Positions 11,059 to 21,481 of a stretch of 64,000 bases of DNA are shown here, in pieces. The DNA comes from Francisella persica ATCC VR-331 (GTDB lineage: Bacteria; Pseudomonadota; Gammaproteobacteria; Francisellales; Francisellaceae), in contig NZ_CP013022.1 in the NCBI RefSeq assembly GCF_001653955.1, forward strand, positions 620,001-684,000, read 5' to 3'. The notes below the pieces were generated by a model. It did not search any database. It had not been told where the DNA came from and worked only from the letters and a program-made list of their open reading frames with translations. Made by a program: the position numbers and the translations under genes. Numbering within the stretch: position 1 is the first letter of the stretch; every line of letters begins with the position of its first letter.

Positions 11059-11770
11059 GCAAAAAATAGTATCTTTGATAGACTTAACACAACTTGGAGA
11101 TAATGATACACAAGTAGATATCGTTAATCTTTGTACTAAAGCGAGAAATTCTCTTGGTGAAGTTGCGGCAATCTGTATTTATAAACAATTTATTCCTGTA
11201 GTAAAAAAACAGCTAGGTAATAATTTAAAAGTTGCGGCTGTAGTTAATATTCCAAATGGAGATAACCACATAGATGATGTGATTTCAGAAGTCAAACAAG
11301 CTTTGTCTTTGGGAGCTGATGAGATAGATTTAGTTATAGACTACAAAGAGTATCTTAATCAAGGTTTTTCTGAGAATTCTTGTCAAATGATGGTTGAAGT
11401 TAAAAAATTTTGTAAAGATAAAACTCTTAAAGTAATAATTGAGTCTGGAGAGCTTAAATTACAAAAAATGATTACAAAAGTTTGTCAAGATGTCATATAT
11501 ACTGGAGCAGATTTTATCAAAACATCGATAGGTAGAACCTTCGATGGTGCAACATTAGCAGCTGCAGAGGTAATACTGAAAACAATCAAAAATAGCGCAA
11601 AAAAAATTGGTTTTAAAGCATCTGGTGGGATAAGAAATTATTATCAAGCAGTTGTATATATTGAATTAGCTGCTAATATTCTCTCTAATAATTTTGTGAA
11701 CCCGCAAACCGTAAGTGGTCTTTTAGATAACTTGCTTAACGAGCAACAAGAGCAAATAGATGGTTATTAA
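11048..11770 (+). CDS. deoC: deoxyribose-phosphate aldolase
   Basis: DeoC splits 2-deoxyribose 5-phosphate into acetaldehyde and glyceraldehyde 3-phosphate. The best start is the ATG at 11048, which overlaps the end of deoB and suggests translational coupling; an upstream in-frame start at 11021 would overlap deoB further. From 11048 the protein has 240 residues. The Schiff-base lysine is K158 in FIKTSIGRTFDGAT, and the second active-site lysine is K190 in GFKASGGIRN. It acts directly after DeoB, so together they bring deoxyribose carbon into glycolysis. The overlap of 11 bp with the following transporter gene again indicates one transcript. Confidence 0.94.
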   Translation: MITKQKIVSLIDLTQLGDNDTQVDIVNLCTKARNSLGEVAAICIYKQFIPVVKKQLGNNLKVAAVVNIPNGDNHIDDVISEVKQALSLGADEIDLVIDYKEYLNQGFSENSCQMMVEVKKFCKDKTLKVIIESGELKLQKMITKVCQDVIYTGADFIKTSIGRTFDGATLAAAEVILKTIKNSAKKIGFKASGGIRNYYQAVVYIELAANILSNNFVNPQTVSGLLDNLLNEQQEQIDGY

Positions 11771-12956
11771 ATCGCTATATTTCATACTAGGCCTTATAGT
11801 TATTTATTTTTTAGCTTATGTTTGGAGTAATAATCGTAAAAATATTAGATATAAAAATCTTATAATTATCCTAATAATTCAGCTTATCTTAGCCAAATTT
11901 ATGCTAAGTACTTCAATAGGTATCAATATTATTAATTATGTTAATAAATGCTTTGAGATATTACTTGATAGTACGCGTATTGGCGTGTCATTCGTTTTTG
12001 GTCATTTAGCTAATACAAAAGAGTTTATATTCTTTTTTGATGCTGCTATGCCGATTGTAGTAATGTCGGCAGTGATAGGGATTTTGCAATATTTTATGGT
12101 ATTACAGTTTCTTGTGGTTGCTGTAGGGAGTATCTTATCCAAAGTAACAGGGATGGGCAAGCTAGAATCATTTAATGCTGTAAGCTCTCTGACTGTTGGA
12201 CAACAAGAGAATTTTCTGATTTACAAAAAAATAATTGGTCATTTGCCAGCGAATGTATTATATACAATGGCTGCAACGGCAATGTCGACTGTATCATTGA
12301 CAATAGCAGGTTCATATATGTCTATAATCGAACCTAAATATGTATGTACAGCTATTGTGTTAAACATGCTAAGTACATTTTTTGTTTTACATATAATAAA
12401 TCCATATGACAAAGACCATAGTTTAAACTATGATACCCTGCATGCTGATTATGAAACATGCAGACAGAGCTTTTTTGAAATGTTGTCTGAATATATCCTA
12501 GATGGCTTTAAGGTTGCTATTATTGTATGTGTTATGATAATTGGGTATATTGCACTACTAAATCTTGTTGATGGTATTTTCCAAGAAGTATTAGGTGTTA
12601 CCTTTAGACAAATTCTTGGTTATATTTTTTATCCGGTTGCGTGGATTTTAAATATTCATGGTAATGAGATATTTTTATCAAGTCAAATAATGGGAACAAA
12701 GATTGTTACTAATGAATTTGTAGCAATGCAAGAATTAGCTAAAAATTCGCAACAGCTTTCAGAACATACAAAGGCAGTTGTTTCAGTGTTTTTAGTATCG
12801 TTTGCCAATTTTAGTTCAATAGGCATTATAGTTGGAGCAGTACAAGCTTTAAACAAAGAGGCATCAATTAAAGTTGCAAGATTTAGTTTAAAAATTCTCT
12901 ATGGTGCAGTTTTAGTTAGTATACTATCTGCATGTGTTGTAGGATTTATTGTTTAG
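11760..12956 (+). CDS. nupC: concentrative nucleoside transporter, NupC family
   Basis: This is a polytopic inner-membrane protein of 398 residues in the CNT family, which imports nucleosides with protons or sodium. It shows the expected hydrophobic segments, a central GQQENFLIYK motif equivalent to the substrate-site GQ-E loop, and TNEFVAMQEL in the second re-entrant hairpin region. It overlaps deoC by 11 bp, so import and degradation of nucleosides are co-expressed. Its retention beside many dead genes suggests that scavenging host nucleosides matters to this organism (inference). Substrate preference, purine or pyrimidine, cannot be read from the sequence. Confidence 0.88.
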   Translation: MVIKSLYFILGLIVIYFLAYVWSNNRKNIRYKNLIIILIIQLILAKFMLSTSIGINIINYVNKCFEILLDSTRIGVSFVFGHLANTKEFIFFFDAAMPIVVMSAVIGILQYFMVLQFLVVAVGSILSKVTGMGKLESFNAVSSLTVGQQENFLIYKKIIGHLPANVLYTMAATAMSTVSLTIAGSYMSIIEPKYVCTAIVLNMLSTFFVLHIINPYDKDHSLNYDTLHADYETCRQSFFEMLSEYILDGFKVAIIVCVMIIGYIALLNLVDGIFQEVLGVTFRQILGYIFYPVAWILNIHGNEIFLSSQIMGTKIVTNEFVAMQELAKNSQQLSEHTKAVVSVFLVSFANFSSIGIIVGAVQALNKEASIKVARFSLKILYGAVLVSILSACVVGFIV

Positions 12957-12968
12957 CAAGCGAAGAAA

Positions 12969-13616
12969 ATGCAAAGTAAATTTATTGTAATAGAAGGCCT
13001 TGATGGTGCTGGTAAAAGTACAGCTATTAGCTTTGTTAGGAAATATTTAGAACAAAATAAACTAGCAGCAATTTATACTCGTGAACCAGGTGGAACTAAA
13101 ATAGCTGAAGATTTAAGAAACTTGGTTCTACATAATAAATATGATGAAGAAATTCATTCGGATAGTGAGCTGTTAATGATTTATGCTGGAAGAGTGCAGC
13201 ATTATAGAAGTCTTATCGCACCAGCTTTAGAAAAGGGTATTAATATAGTCTCAGATAGATTTTACTGGTCAAGTATGGCTTATCAAGGTGGTGGTCGTGG
13301 AGTTGAGCTAAGCAAGATTAGAGCTTTAAATGATAATTTCCTTAATGGTTGTGAGCCAGATTTAGTAATTTATCTTGATATTGATCCGATATTGGGATTA
13401 CAAAGAGCTCAAAAGGTTGGTAGTCCTGATAGGATCGAAAAAGCTGGACTGGAATTTTTCAATAGAACCCGTAAAGTTTTCAAAGATCTTGTCAAAGAGT
13501 CAGATAATGCTATTGAAATTGATGCTACACAGCCTATCCAAGAAGTTGAAAAGCAAATATATCTATTATTGGATAAGCATTATCTTCAAATAGCTAGAAA
13601 GAATTATTATGAGTGA
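12969..13616 (+). CDS. tmk: thymidylate kinase
   Basis: Tmk converts dTMP to dTDP with ATP and is essential for DNA precursor supply. The 215-residue protein carries the P-loop GLDGAGKST at residues 10-18, [14 protein letters not shown] for nucleotide binding, and the DR(Y/F) lid motif [16 protein letters not shown]. The start is preceded by a purine-rich gcgaag sequence. It follows nupC after 12 bp and may be expressed with the nucleoside genes. Its last codons overlap the start of the decayed prfC gene by 8 bp, so prfC was once translated in coupling with tmk. Confidence 0.95.
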   Translation: MQSKFIVIEGLDGAGKSTAISFVRKYLEQNKLAAIYTREPGGTKIAEDLRNLVLHNKYDEEIHSDSELLMIYAGRVQHYRSLIAPALEKGINIVSDRFYWSSMAYQGGGRGVELSKIRALNDNFLNGCEPDLVIYLDIDPILGLQRAQKVGSPDRIEKAGLEFFNRTRKVFKDLVKESDNAIEIDATQPIQEVEKQIYLLLDKHYLQIARKNYYE

Positions 13617-15061
13617 ATATCTACAACAAATTGTTAAGTGTAGGACTTTTGCAATTATTTTCCACCCAAATGCTGGTAAAATGACAATTACAGAGAAAAT
13701 GTTACTTTTTGGTAATGCTATCACAATCAGGTACTATTAAAGCCAAAAAAAACAGCGATATGCATGCTAATCTGATTGTATGGAAATGGAGAAACAAGGA
13801 GGAATTTCAATCACAACCTCGGTAATGTAATTTCCATATAATGGGCGTATTATAAATCTACTTGATACCCCAGCATGAGGATTTCTCCGGAGATACTTTA
13901 TATAACATTTACTGTAGTAGATTCAGCATTAATGGTTGTTGATGCAGTTAAGGGTGTTGAAAGGACTATTAAGCTTATGAATGTTTGTCGTTTAATAGAT
14001 ACTCTAATTGTAACTTTTATGAATAAATTTGATTGAGATACTCTTGAGCTTTTAGATGAAGTTGAGAATATCATTAAGGTTAAAATGTGTACCGATGAAT
14101 TGGCCAATTAGTATGGGTAAATATTTCAAAGGGGTTGATGATTTGTATAATGATGAAGTTACTCATATTTGAAACAAGTCACGGTCATGGGATAATCCAT
14201 ATAAGAAGATTAAAGATTTAGCAAATGATAAGGATGCGATAGGAAGGTCTTGAGATTGAAATTGATTTAGTGGTGGTGCAAGTCATGAATTTGATGAGCA
14301 GTCATTTTTATAGGGCAGTCTCACTCCAGTATATTTTGGTACTGAACTAATTAACTTTGGTGTCAAAGACATGATGGATGGTTTTACAAAATACGTTCCA
14401 GCACCACAACACAGCGAATCAAAAAGTTGTCGCCGCTGATGAGTAAAAGCTGATTGGTTTTGTATTTAAAAGACACAGGCGAATATGGATGAAAAACATT
14501 GCGATAGATTGCATTTTTTAGAACTTGTTCTATAGGTAAGTATGAAAAGGGTATGAAAATCTTTCATGAAAGAACAGATAAGCTGATGCAAATCTCAAAA
14601 GCGTTAACTTCCATGTCAGGTGAAAGAGAACAAGTAATAATGGTAGTATCCAGATTGGCGATAGTTTTATTCAAGTAGAAAAACTAAAATTCAAATGGAT
14701 ACCAAATTTTACTCCTGATATTTTTAAAAGAGTTAAATTAAATGATCCATTAAAAATGAAAGCATTACAAAAAAGTTTAGTGCAGTTATCAGAAGAAGGG
14801 CTACACAAGTTTTCAAACCTTTTAATATGGAATGATTTTATACTTGGGACTGTTGGTGTTTTACAGTTTGATGTGTTTGCATAGCATTTGGCATCAGAGT
14901 ACAATGTCAAGTATTCGTATGAGGGAGTTAACGTTACTTTAGCGCGTTGGATTTTTTATAATGACGAGAATAAGCTCAATGAATTTTTATGATGGGCTGG
15001 GTACCTTACATATCTTGCGCCAACTAGGGTTAATTTACAGCTAGCACGAGAAAAAAATTAG
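13609..15061 (+). pseudogene. prfC: peptide chain release factor 3 (prfC), degraded
   Basis: RF3 is the GTPase that recycles RF1 and RF2 from ribosomes; it is dispensable in many bacteria. The N-terminus is clear: [19 protein letters not shown] followed by [13 protein letters not shown], but the P-loop is already damaged (NAGKMT where DAGKTT is usual). Later pieces include MEMEKQGGISIT-like sequence, INLLDTP, an AVKGVE segment, LLDEVENI and MNWPI, and near 14,960-15,058 the end TYLAPTRVNLQLARE. Many stops and frame changes intervene. The start overlaps tmk. The antisense open frame at 14,671-14,910 is only a shadow of this gene. Confidence 0.88.
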
Positions 15062-15122
15062 ATATCATTATTTAGTGTAACAAGAGAGCACTAGAATCAT
15101 ATGCTTTTAAACTAGAAAAATA

Positions 15123-15131
15123 TGCTATAAT
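15123..15131 (+). promoter_or_regulatory. extended -10 promoter candidate for the LysM protein
   Basis: The sequence tgcTATAAT is a perfect extended -10 element 36 bp before the start of the LysM-domain gene. No clear -35 is visible. The same nine bases occur at 51,123-51,131 before the 2-oxoglutarate oxygenase gene. Confidence 0.5.
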
Positions 15132-15167
15132 TTTTTAGTCTTTGTTTATAATTTATTAGGGTGCTAA

Positions 15168-16484
15168 ATGTTAAAAGGTATCAGTAAGGTTTTTGTAGCT
15201 GGGTTTGCATTAGCGATGGTAAGTCCAATGTTCTCGATGGAAATATATACTGTTAAGTCAAATGATTATCTATACAAAATTGCAAAAAATCACGCAGTAA
15301 CAGGTGTAAGCACATCTGATATAACAGATGCTATTAAAGGTATCAATAAATCTGAGATACCAGGGATTATTGATAATAGGATAAAAATTGGTGATAAGCT
15401 TGCTATTCCAACTACAAAGGCTGAGGTTGAAGATGGTTTAACACTGATGAGAAATCATATAATTCAAAGCTCATATAAACAATCTAGCAGCGATACAACG
15501 TCACAACCTAGTTCATCTGCTACTAACCTTGGTGATAATACAGCAGTTGCTAATGATGCTGATGATAGTTCAACTCCAAGTATAGTAAGTCAAGATAAAA
15601 TTCCGGTACTAATCACTAATTATGATAATAGTGCTCCAGAGACCTATAAAAGTAATAACCTAGATACTCAAATAAGCTCGGATAATATTCAAGAAACAGC
15701 TTCTTATGAGCAACACTCGACACAATCTTCGAATGCTTGGGGATCATTATTTAGGTTTATTATTTATGCCATGATATTAGCTGTAGTTGTTATTGTTGGT
15801 AAAAGATTTTGGGAAACTAGAAGTTCAAGAAAAGAGCAAGAACTTGAGCTCATATCAAAAAAGAAAAGAGATCATCTAATGTCGCGAATATCTCCAGTTG
15901 TTTCGGATAATGAGTTCTATAGATCTAATAAGGTTAATAATAGCCCACAAGAAGAATTTGATTTCTTTGAAACTGCAAAAATATCTAGACTACATACAGC
16001 TGCTATTGATGAAGAAACTCAATCACATCAACAATTTGAAGATGCTTTTGAGCGGTCTTCTCAGAATGAACAAGATTTATTTGCTGCAAGAGATAAAAAT
16101 ATTATTGTCAAAACTAAGAAAGGTGTGGTTTTTGAGACAAATACAGATGACACACTTATCAACCCTACAGACGATGATACTAAAGTTGAAGAAATAGATT
16201 CACAGCAGCAAGCAGAGCAAGAGCTACAGTACATAAATGAACTTATTGAGCAATTCTTAGATAGTGAAAAGTATGTTGAGGCTAGTATCACGATCCAGGA
16301 TTCATTAGAAAAAGATCCAAATAATATTAATTTACGTTATAAGCTTTTAGAAGTCTATGCTCTTGCAGGTGATGAGATAGCTTTTGAAGGCGAGGTTCAT
16401 TTTATTAAGTCTAAAAATATTGTCAGCATGTTTGATCCATTACATCAAAAAATTGCTAAACTTAGAGATAAATATTTTGAGTGA
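15168..16484 (+). CDS. LysM-domain membrane protein, FimV-like
   Basis: This 438-residue envelope protein has an N-terminal signal-like hydrophobic stretch (residues 8-24), a LysM peptidoglycan-binding domain at about 26-81 (EIYTVKSNDYLYKIAKNH), a long Ser/Thr/Asp-rich linker (about 100-190), one membrane span at 194-211, and an acidic Glu/Gln-rich cytoplasmic region. A TPR-like C-terminus at about 350-438 (FLDSEKYVEASITIQDSLE) completes it. This layout matches FimV/HubP proteins, which organise the cell pole and, in other bacteria, type IV pili. The assignment is by architecture rather than close identity. It lies 33 bp upstream of ftsY, and FtsY acts at the membrane too, but a functional link is not established. 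Confidence 0.75.
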   Translation: MLKGISKVFVAGFALAMVSPMFSMEIYTVKSNDYLYKIAKNHAVTGVSTSDITDAIKGINKSEIPGIIDNRIKIGDKLAIPTTKAEVEDGLTLMRNHIIQSSYKQSSSDTTSQPSSSATNLGDNTAVANDADDSSTPSIVSQDKIPVLITNYDNSAPETYKSNNLDTQISSDNIQETASYEQHSTQSSNAWGSLFRFIIYAMILAVVVIVGKRFWETRSSRKEQELELISKKKRDHLMSRISPVVSDNEFYRSNKVNNSPQEEFDFFETAKISRLHTAAIDEETQSHQQFEDAFERSSQNEQDLFAARDKNIIVKTKKGVVFETNTDDTLINPTDDDTKVEEIDSQQQAEQELQYINELIEQFLDSEKYVEASITIQDSLEKDPNNINLRYKLLEVYALAGDEIAFEGEVHFIKSKNIVSMFDPLHQKIAKLRDKYFE

Positions 16485-16517
16485 TTATTTGCTTAATTAG
16501 TTTTTTTAGAGAGAAAG

Positions 16518-17513
16518 ATGTTTTTCAGGAAAAAAAAGAATACAGAAATTGATTCAGTTAGAGAAAGAGTACAAGAACAAGAGAATAAAAAAGGGTTATT
16601 TCCCCGACTTCAAGCTGGTCTATCAAAAACAGCAAATAAGTTTGGTAGTGGCTTAAGTAATATACTTATGGGCCAAAAAATTGTTGATGAAGAGCTTTTA
16701 GAAGATATTGAGATGCAACTATTGACAGCAGATGTGGGTGTTGAAGCAACTGATGAGATAGTTGCGTACTTGCGCAATAAGGTTACTAGAAATGAGTTGC
16801 AAACAGCTGATAAGCTTAATCAAATAATCCAAGAAAAACTCACAGAAATAATTTTACATTGTGAGAAACCACTACAAGTTGATACACAAAGAACACCTTT
16901 TGTGATATTAATTGTAGGGGTTAATGGTGTTGGTAAAACGACAACAATAGGTAAACTCACAAAGAAATTACAGTCACAGGGCAAATCAGTAATTTTAGCT
17001 GCTGGTGATACTTTTAGAGCTGCTGCAGTCGAGCAGCTTTGCGAGTGGGGTAATAGAAATAATACTCAAGTTGTCTATCAACATGAAGGAGCAGATAGTG
17101 CTTCGGTTATATATGATGCTATAAGCTTAGCTAAATCAAAAGGAATAGATGTTGTGATTGCTGATACAGCAGGTAGATTACACAACAAAGATAATCTTAT
17201 GCAGGAGCTTAAAAAAGTTGTTAAAGTTATCAAAAAAACTAATGAGACAGCACCACATGAAATTATGCTTATTGTTGATGCAACAACTGGTGGTAATGCG
17301 TTAAGCCAAGCAGAGGCATTTAATCAAATTGTCAACCTGACTGGTATAACAATTACTAAGCTTGATGGCACAGCAAAAGGCGGTATTGTGTTTTCAATTG
17401 CTAAAAAACTTGGTTTACCACTTAGATTTATAGGCGTAGGTGAAAAAATTGATGATCTACAAGTCTTTAATGCTAGGGATTTCACTAGTGCGTTATTTAG
17501 CTCTAATGACTAA
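16518..17513 (+). CDS. ftsY: signal recognition particle receptor FtsY
   Basis: FtsY docks SRP-bound ribosomes at the membrane for co-translational insertion of membrane proteins. The 331-residue protein has a short basic N-terminus (FFRKKKN) in place of the long acidic A domain of Escherichia coli, then the N domain (about 30-115). The GTPase G domain has P-loop GVNGVGKT at 134-141, DTAGR near 216 and TKLD near 280. A purine-rich agagagaaag sequence precedes the ATG. All GTP-binding motifs are intact, as expected for an essential gene. Confidence 0.95.
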   Translation: MFFRKKKNTEIDSVRERVQEQENKKGLFPRLQAGLSKTANKFGSGLSNILMGQKIVDEELLEDIEMQLLTADVGVEATDEIVAYLRNKVTRNELQTADKLNQIIQEKLTEIILHCEKPLQVDTQRTPFVILIVGVNGVGKTTTIGKLTKKLQSQGKSVILAAGDTFRAAAVEQLCEWGNRNNTQVVYQHEGADSASVIYDAISLAKSKGIDVVIADTAGRLHNKDNLMQELKKVVKVIKKTNETAPHEIMLIVDATTGGNALSQAEAFNQIVNLTGITITKLDGTAKGGIVFSIAKKLGLPLRFIGVGEKIDDLQVFNARDFTSALFSSND

Positions 17514-17604
17514 CGCTACAAACTAATTTCTGAAACTTAGCACTATATGAATATTTTTTGTTACAATATTGTTTATCTAAGTTATATAAAATATAAATAT
17601 TCTA

Positions 17605-19827
17605 ATGTCTAATTATGACTTTATCTTAGGATTAAATCCAGAGCAGCAAAAAGCAGCACTACTAGATGATCGTAATGCTTTGATTCTCGCTGGTGCTGGT
17701 AGTGGTAAAACAAAGGTTTTGACGTCACGCATAGCATATCTTTGTCGTGATAAGGGCATATCTATTGAAAATATTCTTGCCGTAACATTTACCAATAAAG
17801 CAGCAAAGGAGATCCAACAGCGTGTTGAAAAGATGCTAGGGATTTCTACATTTGGTATGTGGATAGGTACTTTTCATGGTATCGCACATAGGTTGTTGCG
17901 TAAACATGCCCATGAACTTGGCTTGGATAAAAACTTTAGGATACTTGATCAAGATGAGCAAGCACAATTGATCAAAAAAGTAATTAATAGCCTAGATCTT
18001 GATGATAAAAAATATACGCCTAAATTATTGCGGAATTTTATCAACAAACAAAAAGATAAAGCTATCCGTAGTAATAAGCTTGCTAAGCAATATGATGCTA
18101 ATTTTAGTCATATTTATACTGCTTATGAAGAGAGGCTTCAGCTAGATAATGCTTTGGACTTTGCAGACTTGCTTTTACATCTTTATGAGCTTTTTTCTCT
18201 TAATCAAAAGCTTAGAGAATATTATCAAAACAAATTTAAATATATTTTGATTGATGAATTTCAGGACACTAATCATATTCAATACATGTGGCTAAAGTTA
18301 CTTGTAACTGATAATAACTATATGATGGCAGTTGGAGACGATGATCAGTCAATATATGGTTGGCGTGGTGCTGTCGTGGATAATATCCATAACTATGTAA
18401 AAGATCTCAAAAATGTTGAGATTATAAAACTAGAGCAAAACTATCGTTCAACAAAAAATATCCTAAAAGTAGCTAATTCAGTAATCAAAAAAAATGATAA
18501 TAGAATGTCAAAGGAACTGTGGTCAGCAGCTGAAGATGGCGAAAAGGTAGAGCTTTATTGCGCTGTTAATGAGCGTGATGAAGCAAAATATATTATAGAT
18601 AAAATTCGCCAGCTACATAATGAAGATGTTGATTATAGCAATATAGCTATTTTATATCGTTCAAACTATTTATCGCGTGTCCTAGAGGAGAGTTTTATTT
18701 ACGCAAGTATTCCATATAGGATTTATGGAGGTTTTAGATTTTTTGATAGAGCTGAGATTAAGGATGCTTTAGCATATCTAAGGTTAGCTGTTACCAGTAG
18801 TGATAATTTAGCATTTGAGAGAATTATTAATACACCAACGCGTGGAATTGGTAATAAGACGTTAGAGACAATTATAAATTATGCGCAAATTAATTCATTG
18901 TCATATTGGCAAGCTACGTTAGATGTTATCCAAAAAGAGCTTGTAACTAAAAGAACAGCAAGTTTGCTTTTACAGTTTATTGAATTAATTAATGATATTT
19001 CTGCACAAATAAGTCAATACAGCTTAGATAAACTCTTAGAATTAGTAATAAATCAAAGTGGTCTTTTAGCATCTTATCAAGAAAGAAATAGTGAAAAGGA
19101 TCGCCAAAAGATTGATAACTTAAAAGAGTTAATAAGTGCTGCTAAAGATTTTGAGCCTCAAATAGAATTACTTGATGATAATACTGATATACTACAAGAT
19201 TTTTTATCATTTGCTGTTTTAGAAGCCGGTGAAATGCAAGCGGATGAGACTACAGATAGTGTTCAGTTAATGACTATTCATGCCTCAAAAGGTTTAGAGT
19301 TTCGTTATGTGTTTTTAGTCGCTGCAGAAGAAGGTGTCTTTCCACCAAGTTCAATTGTTAACTCTGAAGAAGTATTTGATAATAAAAACTCTAAAAAAAT
19401 GCAAGATAAGCTTGCTGAAGAGCGTCGCCTTTTTTATGTGGCAATAACAAGAGCTATGAAAGCCTTAACTATAAGTCATGCACAAGTACGCAATATATTT
19501 GGTCGTAGTAGTTTTCAGGTTAAGTCACGCTTTGTTGCAGAGATAGACTCTCAGCATCTTAATCAAGGTAAACTAGAATTTACAGCATCTAAGCTTAAAA
19601 CCAAACAAAAAACAAATTTTGGAATGTCGCCTTTTGATTTTCTTAAATCAAATAATACTACTAATAGCTTTAAACCAGGTGATAAAGTATTTCATAAAAT
19701 TTTTGGCAAAGGAGTATTTATAAAAGTGCAAGCACAAGGGACAAAAGAGTTTTATACTGTAGATTTTGGTGTAGATGTTGGTCAGAAAATACTGCTAGCA
19801 GATATCGCAAACTTAGTTAAGATTTAA
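17605..19827 (+). CDS. uvrD: DNA helicase II, UvrD/PcrA type
   Basis: This superfamily 1A 3'-5' helicase acts in nucleotide-excision and mismatch repair and in clearing replication obstacles. In its 740 residues the order is Q-motif LNPEQQKAA (10-18), Walker A AGAGSGKT (29-36), Walker B with DEFQDT near 217, motif III GDDDQSIYGWRG near 244, and the C-terminal HASKGLEF motif near 558 and VAITRA. The C-terminal tail contains a Tudor-like PcrA/UvrD segment (GDKVFHKIFGKGVF) that binds RNA polymerase in related proteins. Its stop overlaps by 11 bp the 3' end of a decayed transporter gene on the other strand. Confidence 0.95.
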   Translation: MSNYDFILGLNPEQQKAALLDDRNALILAGAGSGKTKVLTSRIAYLCRDKGISIENILAVTFTNKAAKEIQQRVEKMLGISTFGMWIGTFHGIAHRLLRKHAHELGLDKNFRILDQDEQAQLIKKVINSLDLDDKKYTPKLLRNFINKQKDKAIRSNKLAKQYDANFSHIYTAYEERLQLDNALDFADLLLHLYELFSLNQKLREYYQNKFKYILIDEFQDTNHIQYMWLKLLVTDNNYMMAVGDDDQSIYGWRGAVVDNIHNYVKDLKNVEIIKLEQNYRSTKNILKVANSVIKKNDNRMSKELWSAAEDGEKVELYCAVNERDEAKYIIDKIRQLHNEDVDYSNIAILYRSNYLSRVLEESFIYASIPYRIYGGFRFFDRAEIKDALAYLRLAVTSSDNLAFERIINTPTRGIGNKTLETIINYAQINSLSYWQATLDVIQKELVTKRTASLLLQFIELINDISAQISQYSLDKLLELVINQSGLLASYQERNSEKDRQKIDNLKELISAAKDFEPQIELLDDNTDILQDFLSFAVLEAGEMQADETTDSVQLMTIHASKGLEFRYVFLVAAEEGVFPPSSIVNSEEVFDNKNSKKMQDKLAEERRLFYVAITRAMKALTISHAQVRNIFGRSSFQVKSRFVAEIDSQHLNQGKLEFTASKLKTKQKTNFGMSPFDFLKSNNTTNSFKPGDKVFHKIFGKGVFIKVQAQGTKEFYTVDFGVDVGQKILLADIANLVKI

Positions 19828-20632
19828 TATTTTTGACCATATTTTTCATAACGATAAACGCTAAAATTAAAATAACAATAAATGCTGGAATTATACTCGT
19901 ATTTGCTTGAATATTAGAATGATCACCGCTATAACAATAGCTAAACCTGCACCACATTGACCAATCTCTATAACTAAAGTTATTCATATTGTAATAGCAA
20001 TACCTACAGCAGCAAAACTTGGTGGACATATTAATTATTTAAGTAATACTAAACTAAAACTTGTGAGGCAGAAAATGTGCCAAATAAAAAAGCTATGATT
20101 ATTGTATAATTTTTTATCGTTGAACCTATTACAAAAATATTTTTCTAAGAATACACTATAATGAGAAATTATAATGCTAATGTTTTGTGAGAATACTGCT
20201 GCTGCAAGGGTACTCAAAGATATTACCAAACTTGTGATAATCTGAAAATACTTTGACTCAAAGTTCTCTAAAGTTAGTTTTATTATAACAATAAAAGCAA
20301 ATGATGAACCTAATCTTACTAAGAGTTTACCAAATAGAGCTAACTCATAACCACCTGAGACAAAAATTACATTATCAAACACCACACAATAAAGTAGCGC
20401 TAATAAGTACTTTTTACTGCCAAATCTATCAAGTAGTACTACAGCGTGGATTTGCATTAAAAGATAAGTAACGTTATAGCTTGATATTAAGAAAGAGAAT
20501 ATAATATGTGTTGATAAATGAAAATGCTCAACTATCTGTTATTTATATGTACCTGTTAGGGCCTTATAAGAATTTGTAGCAGTAAAAGCTAATACCAATA
20601 ATTAGAATCAACGAAAGTTTAAATTTTTGCAT
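19817..20632 (-). pseudogene. MFS transporter, decayed
   Basis: On the minus strand this is a broken major facilitator carrier. The ATG at 20,632 opens a short frame. Positions 20,035-20,457 encode the classic loop 2-3 motif LLDRFGSKKYLLALLY and ELALFGKLLVRLGSSFAFIVI, and 19,817-20,029 gives the last helices. Stops and frame changes separate them, and the protein would in any case be only about 270 residues, so the central part has been deleted. It resembles the intact carrier at 22,250-23,473, of the type found in the Francisella phagosomal transporter family. The substrate is unknown. It converges on uvrD with no terminator visible between them. Confidence 0.8.
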
Positions 20633-20721
20633 CTTAAGAAGTATAAGTGAATAATTTCTATAACTTAATTTTTCGTTTTATAAAAAGTAATAAATTTCTA
20701 TGATTCTAAAAAATAATTATT

Positions 20722-21363
20722 ATGCAAAAAGCATATTTAATCTTGTGCTTTTTATTACCATTATATACTATAAATGTTATTACTGTTAATAGATACATAT
20801 GAACAAGAGAGTACCAAAAAAAGGAGATCAGACAGCAAAACTTTCAAGAAGTTTTTAAGAAATGTTCATCATTAGTGCTGCAGATGGATTATGTTGGAGA
20901 AAATTTCTTACAGCGCTTCTATAAAAAAAATCTACAAATAAAGGAAATACAGATGCTATTGGATAGCTAGGCGTGATGTATTATATAATGGTGAATATGT
21001 TAAAAAAGATCAATTTAAAGGGATATAACTTATCAAGTATAGTAATGGTATGGAAAAATCATATAAATACTATGGTACCTTAATGCTTATGAAAAATATT
21101 TAGCAATTAAAAAATAAAAAGCATGTGGTTAAGAGTACATATATTTCTAGAGAATACATGTTCGTAAATTGGAGGAAAGTATCAGCGGTGTTATACTTTC
21201 CCTAGAGAAAAATGGCCTAACATATGTACTAATAAAGAGAACAATGTTTTATCAATAATTGATCAGGTGTTACGTTATGAGGAGAATAGTAACTTTGTTA
21301 AGAAAACTCTAAATATGGACATTTATTATATCCCGAAGGCTCTTTTTTAAAAAAGAAAAGTTA
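20722..21363 (+). pseudogene. remnant of a secreted protein of unknown function
   Basis: I do not recognise the family. The ATG at 20,722 begins a clear signal-peptide-like sequence (basic MQK, then AYLILCFLLPLYT). After a stop, the same region continues as QQNFQEVFKKCSSLVLQMD and LQRFYKKNLQIKEIQML, then RRDVLYNGEYVKKDQFKG and NVLSIIDQVLRYEENSN in other frames, ending near GHLLYPEGSFLKKKS with a stop at about 21,363. The pieces look like real protein in codon and residue composition, so this is more likely a decayed exported protein than spacer. The end point is approximate and the function cannot be inferred. Confidence 0.45.
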
Positions 21364-21481
21364 ATAATATGTATTTAAGACGTATCGTGAATGGAATTCA
21401 TGCACTAAAAAGCATATTTTTTATACAAAGCCATACTTGATATTTATTATGATATACTTAAAATAGTAAATTCAGAGAAGT

